DNA of 56,049 nucleotides from Gammaproteobacteria bacterium (lineage in GTDB: Bacteria > Pseudomonadota > Gammaproteobacteria > Steroidobacterales > GCA-2729495). A program made the translations under genes and the position numbers. Shown here piece after piece: positions 22,869 to 30,901 of the stretch. The notes under the pieces are model-generated. The model saw only the letters and a program-made list of their open reading frames with translations, was not told where the DNA came from and did not search any database. The stretch lies in NCBI GenBank assembly GCA_003695765.1, contig RFHQ01000201.1, positions 1 through 56,049 on the forward strand, read 5' to 3'. Every line of letters begins with the position of its first letter. The stretch's first letter is position 1.

Positions 22869-23477
22869 ATGGCGACCCAGCTCGATTTCGCGCCGGCCGC
22901 TGAACGCAACAAGGGACCCATCCTGACGCGCTTGCAGCCGCTGTTGCGCGCGCATAACGACGTACTCGAGATCGGCGCCGGCACCGGGCAGCACGCGGTG
23001 TTCTTCGCCGCGCAGATGCCGTGGCTGCGCTGGCTGCCCACCGAACGCGAGGCCCAGCTGCCCGGCCTGCGCGCGCGGATCAGCGCCGAGGGGCCGCCCA
23101 ATTGCCTGGCACCGCTGGCGCTGGATGTCGACCGCCTGCCCTGGCCGTTGCAGGAGGCCGACGTGGTCTACACGGCCAACACGCTGCACATCATGGCCTG
23201 GGACAGCGTCGTCGCGCTGTTCACCGGCCTCGCCCGGCTGGCGCGCGGCCCGGAGCTGCTGTGCATCTACGGGCCGTTCAAATACGCCGGCGAGTACACG
23301 ACGCCGAGCAACGCGGCCTTCGACGCGGCGCTGCGGGCACAGGATCCGGCCAGCGGCCTGCGCGACTTCGAGGCGGTCGACCGGCTGGCCGCGGGACTCG
23401 GCCTGGCGCTGCTCGCCGACCACCCGATGCCGGCCAACAACCAGCTGCTGGTCTGGGGCCGGCCGGGCGGCAGCTGA
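22869..23477 (+). CDS. DUF938 family SAM-dependent methyltransferase
   Basis: The 202-residue protein begins with QLDFAPAAERNKGPIL and has motif I VLEIGAGTGQHAVFFA, the family-specific LRWLPTERE, ALDVDRLPWP and VYTANTLHIMAWD. This is the complete DUF938 layout and normal length. Substrate unknown. It is the first gene of a short plus-strand pair with an alpha/beta hydrolase 32 bases downstream. Confidence 0.92.
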   Translation: MATQLDFAPAAERNKGPILTRLQPLLRAHNDVLEIGAGTGQHAVFFAAQMPWLRWLPTEREAQLPGLRARISAEGPPNCLAPLALDVDRLPWPLQEADVVYTANTLHIMAWDSVVALFTGLARLARGPELLCIYGPFKYAGEYTTPSNAAFDAALRAQDPASGLRDFEAVDRLAAGLGLALLADHPMPANNQLLVWGRPGGS

Positions 23478-23509
23478 AGCGCGGCCCGGCCGCAGGCACG
23501 GAGCAACGG

Positions 23510-24379
23510 ATGCAGGCGGAGACGATCGCGATCGCTTGCCGCGACGGTTACCGGCTCGCGACAAGCTGGTATGCCCCGGCGCAGCCGCCGCGCTGCAAGC
23601 TGCTGATCGTGCCGGCGATGGGCATGCACCAGCGTTTCTATCGGCCTCTGGCCGAATGGCTGGCGGCGCAGGGCTGCCTGGCCGTCAGCTTCGACTACCG
23701 CGGCACCGGCGCGTCGCGCCACGGCAGCTTGCGCGGCTTTCCGGCGGACATCGTCGACTGGGCGCGGCTGGACTGCGCGGCAGTGCTGGAGGCGCTGGAC
23801 CGTCGCGAACCGCAGCTGCCGATCTGCTGGCTGGGTCACAGCCTCGGCGGCCAGATCCTGCCGTTCGTGCCCAACTGGCGGCGGCTGCGGCAGGCGATCA
23901 TGATCGCCACCGGCAGTGGTTACTGGCGGGATGCGGCGCTGCCGCTGCGGCGCTATGTCTGGTGGCTGTGGTACGTGGCCGTCCCGCTGTCCTTGCCGCT
24001 GTTCGGCTATTTCCCGGGACGGCGCTTGCGCAAGCTGGACGACCTGCCGAGAGGGGTCATGGCGCAGTGGCGCCGCTGGTGCCTGGATCCGGACTACTCG
24101 GCCGGGGCCGAGGGCGAACTGGTCCGGCAACTGTATGCCGCGGTCGACCTGCCGATCCTGTCCCTGTCCTTCAGCGACGACGAGTACCTGTCGGCCCGCA
24201 GCGTCGCGGCGCTGGAGCGCTTGTATGCCGGTGCCGAGCTCCGGCGACTGCGACTGGACCCGGCGGCGGAGGGACTGGACGCGATCGGGCACTTCGGCTT
24301 CTTCCGTCCGGCCGCCGGCGAACGGCTCTGGCCACGCTACCTGCTGCCGGCGCTGCCGCCGGGGGACGGCAGCGCCTGA
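23510..24379 (+). CDS. alpha/beta hydrolase
   Basis: The 289-residue product (ATG with GGAG 6 bases before) has an oxyanion-type VPAMGMHQRFYRPLAEWLA, FDYRGTGAS, and the nucleophile elbow GHSLGGQ. A late GHFGFF gives the catalytic His, and SFSDDEYLS a likely acid. It fits the serine-aminopeptidase/lysophospholipase-like group, probably cytosolic. Substrate unknown. It is convergent with the SrkA-like gene, 15 bases apart. Confidence 0.88.
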   Translation: MQAETIAIACRDGYRLATSWYAPAQPPRCKLLIVPAMGMHQRFYRPLAEWLAAQGCLAVSFDYRGTGASRHGSLRGFPADIVDWARLDCAAVLEALDRREPQLPICWLGHSLGGQILPFVPNWRRLRQAIMIATGSGYWRDAALPLRRYVWWLWYVAVPLSLPLFGYFPGRRLRKLDDLPRGVMAQWRRWCLDPDYSAGAEGELVRQLYAAVDLPILSLSFSDDEYLSARSVAALERLYAGAELRRLRLDPAAEGLDAIGHFGFFRPAAGERLWPRYLLPALPPGDGSA

Positions 24380-24394
24380 GCGCCGCTCGGCCGT

Positions 24395-25387
24395 TCACGG
24401 CCGCCACGGCAGGGGCGCTTCCTGCATGGCCGCGAGCTGTTCGCGCAGTGCCAGCAGGTGCTCATCCCAGTAGCGCGGCGTGTCGAACCAGGGAAAAGCA
24501 TGGCGGAAGGCCGGGTCCGACCAGCGCCGGCCGAGCCAGGCGGCGTAATGCATGATCCGCAGCGTGCGCAGCGCTTCCAGCAAGTGCAGTTGGCGTGCGT
24601 CGAAACAGCGGAATTCGGTGTAGCCGGCCAGCACTTCGGCGAGCTGCTGCGCCTGCGCCTCGCGGTCGCCGGACAGCAGCATCCACAGGTCCTGCATCGC
24701 CGGGCCCATGCAACTGTCGTCGAGATCGACGATGTGGATCCGCTCGTCCCGCACCAGCACGTTGCCCAGGTGGAAGTCGCCGTGCAGGCGCAAGCCGGCG
24801 ACCGTGCCGCAGCGCGCGTAACAGGCCTCCACCGCGCTGAACAGGTCGGCGCAGAGCGTCTCGTAGGCGAGCGTCAACTCCGCCGGGATGAATCCCGCGG
24901 CCAGCAGATAGTCGGCCGACGCCCGCCCGTGGCTGTCTAGGCCGATCGCGGGCCGGTGCCGGTAGGCTTGCTGCTCGCCGAGCAGGTGCATGCGGCCGAC
25001 GAGGCGGCCGAGCTGGCGCAGCAGCTGGGCGTCGTCGAGGTCCGGCGCATGGCCGCCGTGGCAGGGATACAGCGCGAAGCGGAACCCGGCTTCGCGTTGC
25101 AGCGTCCGCCCGTCGATCGCCAGCGGCGCGACGACCGGCAGTTCCGCCACCGCCAGTTCCGCGGCGAAGCCGTGTTCTTCGAGGATCGCGGCGTCGGACC
25201 AGCGTCCCGGCCGGTAGAACTTCGCCACCAGTGGCCCGGCCGCGTCGATGCCGACGCGATAGACGCGGTTCTCGTAGCTGTTCAGGGCCAGCAGGCGGCC
25301 GTCGCAGCGGAATCCGCAGGCCTCGACGGCGCGAAGTATGTCCTCGGGGCAGAGATCCTGGTAAGGGAGGCTGGCGTCGTCGGGCAT
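24395..25387 (-). CDS. srkA: SrkA/YihE-type stress-response Ser/Thr kinase
   Basis: The 330-residue product matches the RdoA/YihE (SrkA) kinases: LNSYENRVYRVGI for the nucleotide loop, VAKFYRPGRWS with the lysine, EEHGFAAELA, catalytic RLHGDFHLGNVLV and metal-binding HIVDLDDSCMGPAMQDLWML. The GGAG site 5 bases before the ATG and the extended -10 TGCTACACT 23 bases upstream support the start. In E. coli SrkA protects against stress and antagonises MazF-linked death; its role here is inferred by homology. Confidence 0.93.
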   Translation of the reverse strand: MPDDASLPYQDLCPEDILRAVEACGFRCDGRLLALNSYENRVYRVGIDAAGPLVAKFYRPGRWSDAAILEEHGFAAELAVAELPVVAPLAIDGRTLQREAGFRFALYPCHGGHAPDLDDAQLLRQLGRLVGRMHLLGEQQAYRHRPAIGLDSHGRASADYLLAAGFIPAELTLAYETLCADLFSAVEACYARCGTVAGLRLHGDFHLGNVLVRDERIHIVDLDDSCMGPAMQDLWMLLSGDREAQAQQLAEVLAGYTEFRCFDARQLHLLEALRTLRIMHYAAWLGRRWSDPAFRHAFPWFDTPRYWDEHLLALREQLAAMQEAPLPWRP

Positions 25388-25409
25388 GCGCGCTCCGGGC
25401 TGCGGCGCG

Positions 25410-25418
25410 AGTGTAGCA
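25410..25418 (-). promoter_or_regulatory. putative extended -10 (TGCTACACT) of the srkA-like gene
   Basis: On the minus strand TGCTACACT ends 23 bases before the ATG at 25387, giving a short leader with GGAG. It lies in the 118-base divergent region facing the carotenoid operon. Confidence 0.45.
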
Positions 25419-25505
25419 TCGCTGCCGGCGCGCGCGGCGCTACGCAGGCGCGGGGCAGGCTGTTACCCTTAGGCATCGACACAGGCTGGATCGAGGAACA
25501 GGCGC

Positions 25506-25910
25506 ATGGCGGCGGATATGAGCGAGATGGACATCAGGATGGACCGCAACGGTCTTTACCGGGAGGAAGTGTTCACCGACCGGCGCGTGGGAACGATCCA
25601 GCGCCTCACGCCGGTGGACGCCGACGGCCAGGCGGATCCGGCACGCGCGGTCATCTACGTCGGTCAGGCACAGTTGATGACCCGCGCCGGACCCTTGCCG
25701 TTGAGCTTCGAGATACCGGCCGCGAGCCTGTCCGAGGCCGTGGACAGGTTCGCCGACAGCGCCAACGCCGCGGTCAACGAGGCGATGCAGCGCCTCGAGG
25801 AGATTCGCCGCGAGGCGGCCTCCTCGATCATCGTGCCCGGCAGCGAGGGCGCCGGCGGTGGCGGCGTTCCCGGCGGTGGCGTGCCCGGTGGCGGCATCCA
25901 GATGCGCTGA
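25506..25910 (+). CDS. small protein with Gly-rich tail, first gene of the carotenoid operon
   Basis: This 134-residue protein has no signal or membrane segment. An acidic/basic N-terminus (MDRNGLYREEVFTDRRVGTIQRL), a mixed beta region (ARAVIYVGQAQLMTRAGPLPLSFEIP), a helix (VDRFADSANAAVNEAMQRLEEIRRE) and a repeat tail (GGGGVPGGGVPGGGI) are seen. I do not recognise the family. It ends 6 bases before crtY, so it is almost surely in the same transcript. Start choice: ATG 25506 has GAGG 9 bases upstream; ATG 25518 is an alternative. Confidence 0.72.
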   Translation: MAADMSEMDIRMDRNGLYREEVFTDRRVGTIQRLTPVDADGQADPARAVIYVGQAQLMTRAGPLPLSFEIPAASLSEAVDRFADSANAAVNEAMQRLEEIRREAASSIIVPGSEGAGGGGVPGGGVPGGGIQMR

Positions 25911-25916
25911 GCCGCA

Positions 25917-27080
25917 GTGAACCCGGACCTGATCCTCGTTGGCGGGGGGCTGGCGAACAGCCTGATCGCCTGGCGGCTGCGCGCCCGGCGTCCGTCCCTG
26001 CGCCTGCTGCTGCTGGAACGCGGCGAGCGCCTCGGCGGCAACCACACCTGGTGTTTCCATGGAGCCGACCTGAGGCGGGAGCAGCACGCCTGGCTGGCGC
26101 CCCTGGTCGCGCAACAGTGGCCGGGCCACGAGATCATCTTCCCGCGCCGCCGCCGCCGTCTGCCAGGCAGTTATCACTGCCTGCTGTCCGATCGCCTGCA
26201 CGAGGCGCTGGCACCGCTGCTCGGTGAGCAGCTGATCACGGGCGCCGAGGTCAGCGAATTACGCCCGGATGGCGTGAAGCTGGCCGACGGGCGCAGTTTC
26301 GGCGCGCCGGCCGTGATCGACGGGCGCGGCGATCCGGGCAGCCGCGCACTGGATGTGCGCTTCCAGAAGTTCTTCGGCCAGGAGTTGCGCCTCGCCGCCC
26401 CGGCCGGCCTCGCGGAGCCGATCCTGATGGACGCGACCGTGCCGCAGCGCGATGGCTTTCGCTTCATCTATACGCTGCCGCTGGCGCCGGATCGGCTGCT
26501 GGTCGAAGACACCCGCTACAGCGACGGCCCGGCGCTGGCGGTCGCCGAAATGCGCGAGGCCATCGCGGACTACGCGGCGGCTCGGGGCTGGCAGGTCAGC
26601 GCGGTCGAGCGCGAGGAGCAGGGGGCTTTGCCGGTCGTGCTCGGTGGCGACCTCGCCGCCTATCTCGCCGAACAGCCCGAACTGCCGCGCGCCGGCGTAC
26701 GCGCCGGCCTGTTCCATTACACCACCGGCTACTCCCTGCCGGAGGCCGTGCGGCTGGCCGATGAGCTGGCCGCGCTGCCGGAATCGGCACTGCGCAGCGC
26801 CCCGCTGGCCGACCGCATCCGCGCGCGCAGCTTCACGCTGTGGCGCCGTGGCGGCTATTTCCGGATGCTGAATCGGATGCTGTTCCTGGCCGGCCCGCCG
26901 GAAGAGCGCTATCGCGTCCTGCAGCACTTCTACCGCCTGCCGGCGCCGCTGATCGAGCGTTTCTACGCCGGGCGGCCGAGCTGGAGCGATCGCGTGCGCA
27001 TTCTCAGTGGGCGCCCGCCGGTGCCGGTCGCGCGCGCCCTCGGCAGCGTGGTCGGCCTGCGCCAGGAGCGCGCGCATTGA
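25917..27080 (+). CDS. crtY: lycopene beta-cyclase CrtY
   Basis: The 387-residue flavoprotein starts at GTG with DLILVGGGLANSLIAWRL, the dinucleotide-binding fold of bacterial CrtY, followed by the typical LGGNHTWCFHGADL and later FRFIYTLPLAPDRLLVEDTRYSD, GALPVVLGGD and FHYTTGYSLPEAVRLAD. It cyclises both ends of lycopene to beta-carotene at the membrane. It overlaps crtI by four bases (TTGA). Length matches known CrtY proteins (about 385). Confidence 0.95.
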   Translation: MNPDLILVGGGLANSLIAWRLRARRPSLRLLLLERGERLGGNHTWCFHGADLRREQHAWLAPLVAQQWPGHEIIFPRRRRRLPGSYHCLLSDRLHEALAPLLGEQLITGAEVSELRPDGVKLADGRSFGAPAVIDGRGDPGSRALDVRFQKFFGQELRLAAPAGLAEPILMDATVPQRDGFRFIYTLPLAPDRLLVEDTRYSDGPALAVAEMREAIADYAAARGWQVSAVEREEQGALPVVLGGDLAAYLAEQPELPRAGVRAGLFHYTTGYSLPEAVRLADELAALPESALRSAPLADRIRARSFTLWRRGGYFRMLNRMLFLAGPPEERYRVLQHFYRLPAPLIERFYAGRPSWSDRVRILSGRPPVPVARALGSVVGLRQERAH

Positions 27081-28576
27081 ACCCGGCCGCCGGCGAACGC
27101 GTGGCCGTCATCGGCGCGGGTTTCGGCGGCCTTGCGGCGGCCGTCCGGCTGCAGGCGGCCGGAATTCCGACCCTGCTGCTGGAACGGCGCGAACGTCCCG
27201 GCGGCCGCGCCTATGTCTACGAAGACCAGGGCTTCGTCTTCGACGCCGGCCCGACGGTCATTACGGCCCCGGACTGCATCGAAGAGCTGTACCAGCTCGC
27301 GGGTCGGCCGATGTCGGACTATCTGGAATTCATCCAGCTGGATCCGATGTACCGGCTGAGCTGGGAGGACGGCTACCAGCTCGACTACACCGCGGACCTC
27401 GAGCGCATGGACGCGCAGATCGCCGCCCGCAACCCGCGTGACGTCGAGGGCTATCACCGTTTCCTGGAGTACTCCGAGGCCGTGTTCCAGGAGGGCTATG
27501 TCAAGCTGGCCGCCACGCCGTTCCTGGACATCTGGAGCATGGTGCGCGCCGCGCCGCAACTGGCGCGACTGCAGAGCTGGCGCTCGGTCTACAGCATGGT
27601 CTCCAAGTACATCCAGGATCCACAGTTGCGCCAGGCCTTCAGCTACCACACGCTGCTGGTCGGCGGTAACCCCTTCAGCGCTTCGTCGATCTATGCGCTG
27701 ATCCACGCGCTGGAGCGGCGCTGGGGCGTGCTGTTCGCGCGCGGTGGAACCGGGGCGCTGGTCCGCGCCCTGGCGAAGCTGTTCACCGACCTCGGCGGCG
27801 AACTACGCACCAACTGCCCCGTGGATCGCATCGAGACCCGCAACGGGCGCGTGACCGCGATCGTCACCGGCGACGGAGAGCGCCTGCCGGCACGCGCCGT
27901 CGTTTCGAATGCCGACGTCGTGCACACCTACCAGTCGCTGTTGCGTGACGAGCCTGGGCTGGACGGCATGCGCCGGACCCTGCTGAAGAAGCGTTACTCG
28001 ATGTCCCTGTTCGTCGTCTACTTCGGCTTGCGCCGCCAGCATCCGGAACTGGCACACCACACGATCCTCTTCGGGCCGCGCTACCGGGAGTTGCTCGATG
28101 ACATCTTCGAACGCGGCCTTTTGGCCGACGATTTCTCGCTCTACCTGCACGCGCCCTCGGTGACCGATCCCGGCCTCGCGCCGCCCGGCTGCAGCAGCTA
28201 CTACGCGCTGGCGCCGGTGCCGAACTTCGCGCGCAGCCGCATCGACTGGGACGAGGCGGCGCCGCGCTTCCGTGACCGGGTGCTCGACTATGTCGAGCGC
28301 CGCTGCATTCCCGGGCTCCGTGCCGACCTCGTCACCAGCCGCATGTTCACGCCACAGGACTTCGAGACCGAGTTGAACGCCTATCAGGGCTCGGCCTTCT
28401 CGCTGCAGCCGACTCTGACACAGAGCGCCTGGTTTCGCGTACACAACCGGGATGCGAAAATAGGCGGGCTGTATTTCGTCGGGGCAGGGACGCACCCGGG
28501 GGCCGGCGTGCCGGGCGTGGTGAATTCCGCGAAGGCGACCGCCGGCCTGGTCCTGCACGACCTTGGGGTAGCCTGA
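27077..28576 (+). CDS. crtI: phytoene desaturase CrtI
   Basis: The 499-residue product starts at TTG inside the crtY stop and shows AVIGAGFGGLAAAVRLQAAG, ERRERPGGRAYVYEDQGFVFDAGPT, LVGGNPFSASSIYALIHALER, then GGTGALVRALAKLF and the C-terminal GLYFVGAGTHPGAGVPGVVNSAKATAGLV. This is a full-length CrtI that desaturates phytoene to lycopene with FAD. The same frame is open far upstream into crtY, but TTG 27077 gives the normal N-terminus. Coupled translation with crtY is likely. Confidence 0.95.
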   Translation: MNPAAGERVAVIGAGFGGLAAAVRLQAAGIPTLLLERRERPGGRAYVYEDQGFVFDAGPTVITAPDCIEELYQLAGRPMSDYLEFIQLDPMYRLSWEDGYQLDYTADLERMDAQIAARNPRDVEGYHRFLEYSEAVFQEGYVKLAATPFLDIWSMVRAAPQLARLQSWRSVYSMVSKYIQDPQLRQAFSYHTLLVGGNPFSASSIYALIHALERRWGVLFARGGTGALVRALAKLFTDLGGELRTNCPVDRIETRNGRVTAIVTGDGERLPARAVVSNADVVHTYQSLLRDEPGLDGMRRTLLKKRYSMSLFVVYFGLRRQHPELAHHTILFGPRYRELLDDIFERGLLADDFSLYLHAPSVTDPGLAPPGCSSYYALAPVPNFARSRIDWDEAAPRFRDRVLDYVERRCIPGLRADLVTSRMFTPQDFETELNAYQGSAFSLQPTLTQSAWFRVHNRDAKIGGLYFVGAGTHPGAGVPGVVNSAKATAGLVLHDLGVA

Positions 28577-28577
28577 T

Positions 28578-29519
28578 CTGGACGCGCTCGCCAGCAACAG
28601 CCGGGAGTCCATCCGCCGTGGATCGAAGAGCTTTGCCGCGGCGGCGCGGCTGTTCGACCGCGGGACGCGGGAACGCGTCTACATGCTCTACGCATGGTGC
28701 CGGCACTGCGACGATCTGATCGACGGCCAGGAGCTCGGTTTCGGCCGCGAGGCGATCAGTCCGGCGGAAGCGCGCTCCCGCCTGCAGCGCCTGCGCAATC
28801 AGACCCGCGCTGCGCTGGCCGGCGAGCCGGTCGCGGACCCGGTCTTCGCCGGCCTGCAGCGCGTCGCCGCGAACTGCCATATTCCGGAACGCTATCCGCT
28901 GGAGCTGATCGACGGCTTCGCGATGGACGTCGACGGCAAGCGCTATGCACAGCTGGAAGACACGCTGCTGTACTGCTACCACGTTGCAGGGGTGGTCGGC
29001 GTGATGATGGCTCACGTCATGGGAGCGACTGCGCCGGACGTATTGCGGCGGGCGGCGGACCTGGGCATCGCCTTCCAACTCACGAACATCTCGCGCGACG
29101 TGCTCGACGATGCGGCGAACGGCCGCGTCTACCTGCCGGGGGACTGGCTGGCCGCGGCCGGGATCGCGCCGGAAGCGATTGCGGAGCCAGGCCTGCGCGA
29201 GGCGCTGTACGGCGTCGTCGAGCGCCTGCTGGGCGTGGCCGATCGCTACTACCTGTCGGCCAATGAAGGCATCCGGGCGCTGGGCTTTCGCGCCGGCTGG
29301 GCCGTGAGCACGGCCGCGGGCGTCTATGGTGACATCGGCAACGTCGTCCGGCGGCGCGCGGCGCGGGCCTGGGATCGCCGTGCCGTCGTGCCGGGACGAC
29401 GCAAGCTGTACTGGGCGCTGCGGGGTGCGCTGGCGGCGATCGGCGCGGTCACCGTGGGCCGGGCGCGCGGCCTGCCACCGCGGGCCGCCGACCTCTGGGC
29501 CAAGCCGGACCTCTGCTGA
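28578..29519 (+). CDS. crtB: phytoene synthase CrtB, probable CTG start
   Basis: The protein condenses two geranylgeranyl diphosphates to phytoene. Seen: GSKSFAAAARLFD, MLYAWCRHCDDLIDG (first Asp-rich motif), QLTNISRDVLDDA (second), and PGDWL. The first ATG in frame (28683) would remove the conserved SKSFAAAARLFDRGTRERVY segment. Upstream of it the frame is open back to a stop at 28569-28571 and holds no ATG, GTG or TTG; CTG at 28578, two bases after the crtI stop and 9 bases after GGGG, gives 313 residues, the normal size. An ATC at 28617 is another possibility. Start confidence is moderate, function high. Confidence 0.92.
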   Translation: MDALASNSRESIRRGSKSFAAAARLFDRGTRERVYMLYAWCRHCDDLIDGQELGFGREAISPAEARSRLQRLRNQTRAALAGEPVADPVFAGLQRVAANCHIPERYPLELIDGFAMDVDGKRYAQLEDTLLYCYHVAGVVGVMMAHVMGATAPDVLRRAADLGIAFQLTNISRDVLDDAANGRVYLPGDWLAAAGIAPEAIAEPGLREALYGVVERLLGVADRYYLSANEGIRALGFRAGWAVSTAAGVYGDIGNVVRRRAARAWDRRAVVPGRRKLYWALRGALAAIGAVTVGRARGLPPRAADLWAKPDLC

Positions 29520-29528
29520 GCGTTTGCC

Positions 29529-30023
29529 TCAGGCCGCGCCGCCGGCATTCACCCGGTTTTCCAGCGCACGGCGCTCGGCATCGAGTTCGGCGACCGGGCG
29601 GGCGTAGAGGAAACCGAAGGACACGGCGCCTTCCTTCGTCGTGGTCGCGTGGTGCACGTAGTGCGCCTGAATGATTCGCCGCATATAGGGATTCTTGCCC
29701 CGGTAACGGAAGGGCAGCCGCCGATGCACGATGCCGTCGTGAAAGGCGAAATAGCAGAAGCCGTAAGCGGTCATGCCGAGGCCGATCGGCAAACACCATT
29801 CATTGACGTTGACGCCGAGCCAGATCAGCAGGATCGACGGCAGGGCGAAGTAGAAGGCGAACAGGTCGTTCTTCTCGAACGGCCCTTGCCGCGGGCTGTG
29901 ATGCGAGGCATGCAGGCACCACAGCCAGCCGTGCATCACGTACTTGTGGGTCAGCCAGGCCACGCCCTCCATGCCCGCGAAGGCCAGCAGGAACAGCAAC
30001 AGGAACAACAATGTGTCGATCAT
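29529..30023 (-). CDS. crtZ: beta-carotene 3-hydroxylase CrtZ
   Basis: The 164-residue membrane protein contains the four His clusters of the non-heme di-iron hydroxylases: HKYVMH, HASHH, HDGIVHRR and HYVHH, with EKNDLFAFYFALPSI between them, as in bacterial CrtZ. It adds 3-hydroxyls to beta-carotene to give zeaxanthin. It is convergent with crtB, with only 9 bases between the stops, and is followed upstream by a second hydroxylase gene on the same strand. Confidence 0.95.
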   Translation of the reverse strand: MIDTLLFLLLFLLAFAGMEGVAWLTHKYVMHGWLWCLHASHHSPRQGPFEKNDLFAFYFALPSILLIWLGVNVNEWCLPIGLGMTAYGFCYFAFHDGIVHRRLPFRYRGKNPYMRRIIQAHYVHHATTTKEGAVSFGFLYARPVAELDAERRALENRVNAGGAA

Positions 30024-30049
30024 GATCGAAAAGCTCGCGGCCGCCGGGT

Positions 30050-30844
30050 TCAGCCCCCGGGCTCGCCCGGTTCCAGCACCGGTGCGGCGGCCGCCGTGCT
30101 CAGGAAAGGATACTCGTTTTCCAGCCGGTCGGTGCCCATCAACCGGTCCCAGAAGCGGAAATACAGCGCATAGTTGCAGCTATAGCGCTGGTGATGCAGG
30201 TTGTGGTGCGCTGCGGAGATCCAGTGGCGGCCGATCGGTCCCTTCAGCAGGCGATCCGGCAGCAATTCGAAGCCCGAGTGATTGGTGACGCTGACCACGG
30301 TCATGAGCACGAGGATGAACAGGATCGCGCTGACATGAATCGGGATCAGGAAAGCCAGCAGCGGCAGTATCACGGCGCCGAGCAGCGACTCGGTCGGATG
30401 GAAGGAAAAGCCGGCCCAGGGTGTCGGTTGCCGCGACTCGTGGTGCACCTTGTGCATCACCGGAAACAGCCGTGGATGGTGCATCAGCCGGTGGGTCCAG
30501 TAGAAATAGGTGTCGTGCAGGAACAGGTAGACCGGGATGCTGGCGAAATACCAGGCCCAGCCGTGACTGTCGATGTCGGCATAGATGGCCGTGCCCCCCT
30601 GTTTCCAGGCCTCCAGCACCAGCGCGCCCGGCAGCGCGTAGATCGCCGACGCGATCACGCTCCAGCGGATCTCGCTGAGTATCAGGCGCCGCGGCGGGCG
30701 GATATCGGTCAGCCGCCGGGCCCGCAGCAAGGGCCGCTCGCGCCGCCACAGCGCCCAGTAGAAAAAGCCGGCGATCGCGAAATAGCGCAGCGTGATCAGC
30801 ACGAACAGCGCCGCGGCGGTCGTCAGGTACAGGGTCCAGTCCAT
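30050..30844 (-). CDS. sterol desaturase / fatty-acid hydroxylase superfamily membrane protein
   Basis: A 264-residue product from the ATG at 30844 carries His boxes HDTYFYWTHRLMHH, HKVHH and HHNLHH, plus several membrane helices (LYLTTAAALFVLITLRYFAI, WYFASIPVYLFLHDTYF, ILFILVLMTVVSVTNHSGFE). It is a di-iron oxygenase. Position next to crtZ suggests a further carotenoid-ring or lipid modification, but sterol or hopanoid substrates are possible. An upstream double ATG (30892/30889) would extend it through the palindrome at 30879-30893 with an AGGG before it; I prefer 30844 because it starts just before the first helix. Confidence 0.85.
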   Translation of the reverse strand: MDWTLYLTTAAALFVLITLRYFAIAGFFYWALWRRERPLLRARRLTDIRPPRRLILSEIRWSVIASAIYALPGALVLEAWKQGGTAIYADIDSHGWAWYFASIPVYLFLHDTYFYWTHRLMHHPRLFPVMHKVHHESRQPTPWAGFSFHPTESLLGAVILPLLAFLIPIHVSAILFILVLMTVVSVTNHSGFELLPDRLLKGPIGRHWISAAHHNLHHQRYSCNYALYFRFWDRLMGTDRLENEYPFLSTAAAAPVLEPGEPGG

Positions 30845-30878
30845 TGGGCGGGCGGTGGTGGGGGCCTCAGATCGGCAA

Positions 30879-30893
30879 AATGATGTCATCATT
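30879..30893. promoter_or_regulatory. 15-bp palindrome in divergent promoter region (possible operator)
   Basis: AATGATG at 30879-30885 and CATCATT at 30887-30893 are exact inverted copies around one base. The element sits between the divergent hydroxylase (ATG 30844) and GT2 gene (ATG 30902), the expected place for a dimeric repressor site. No regulator gene adjoins it, and no second copy was noticed. Confidence 0.5.
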
Positions 30894-30901
30894 CGCGCCC
30901 T

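Noticed and set aside
25855-25905. Short tandem DNA repeat (GGCGGTGGC-type units)
   Set aside because: It encodes the Gly/Val/Pro tail of the small protein; coding repeat rather than a mobile or CRISPR-like element.
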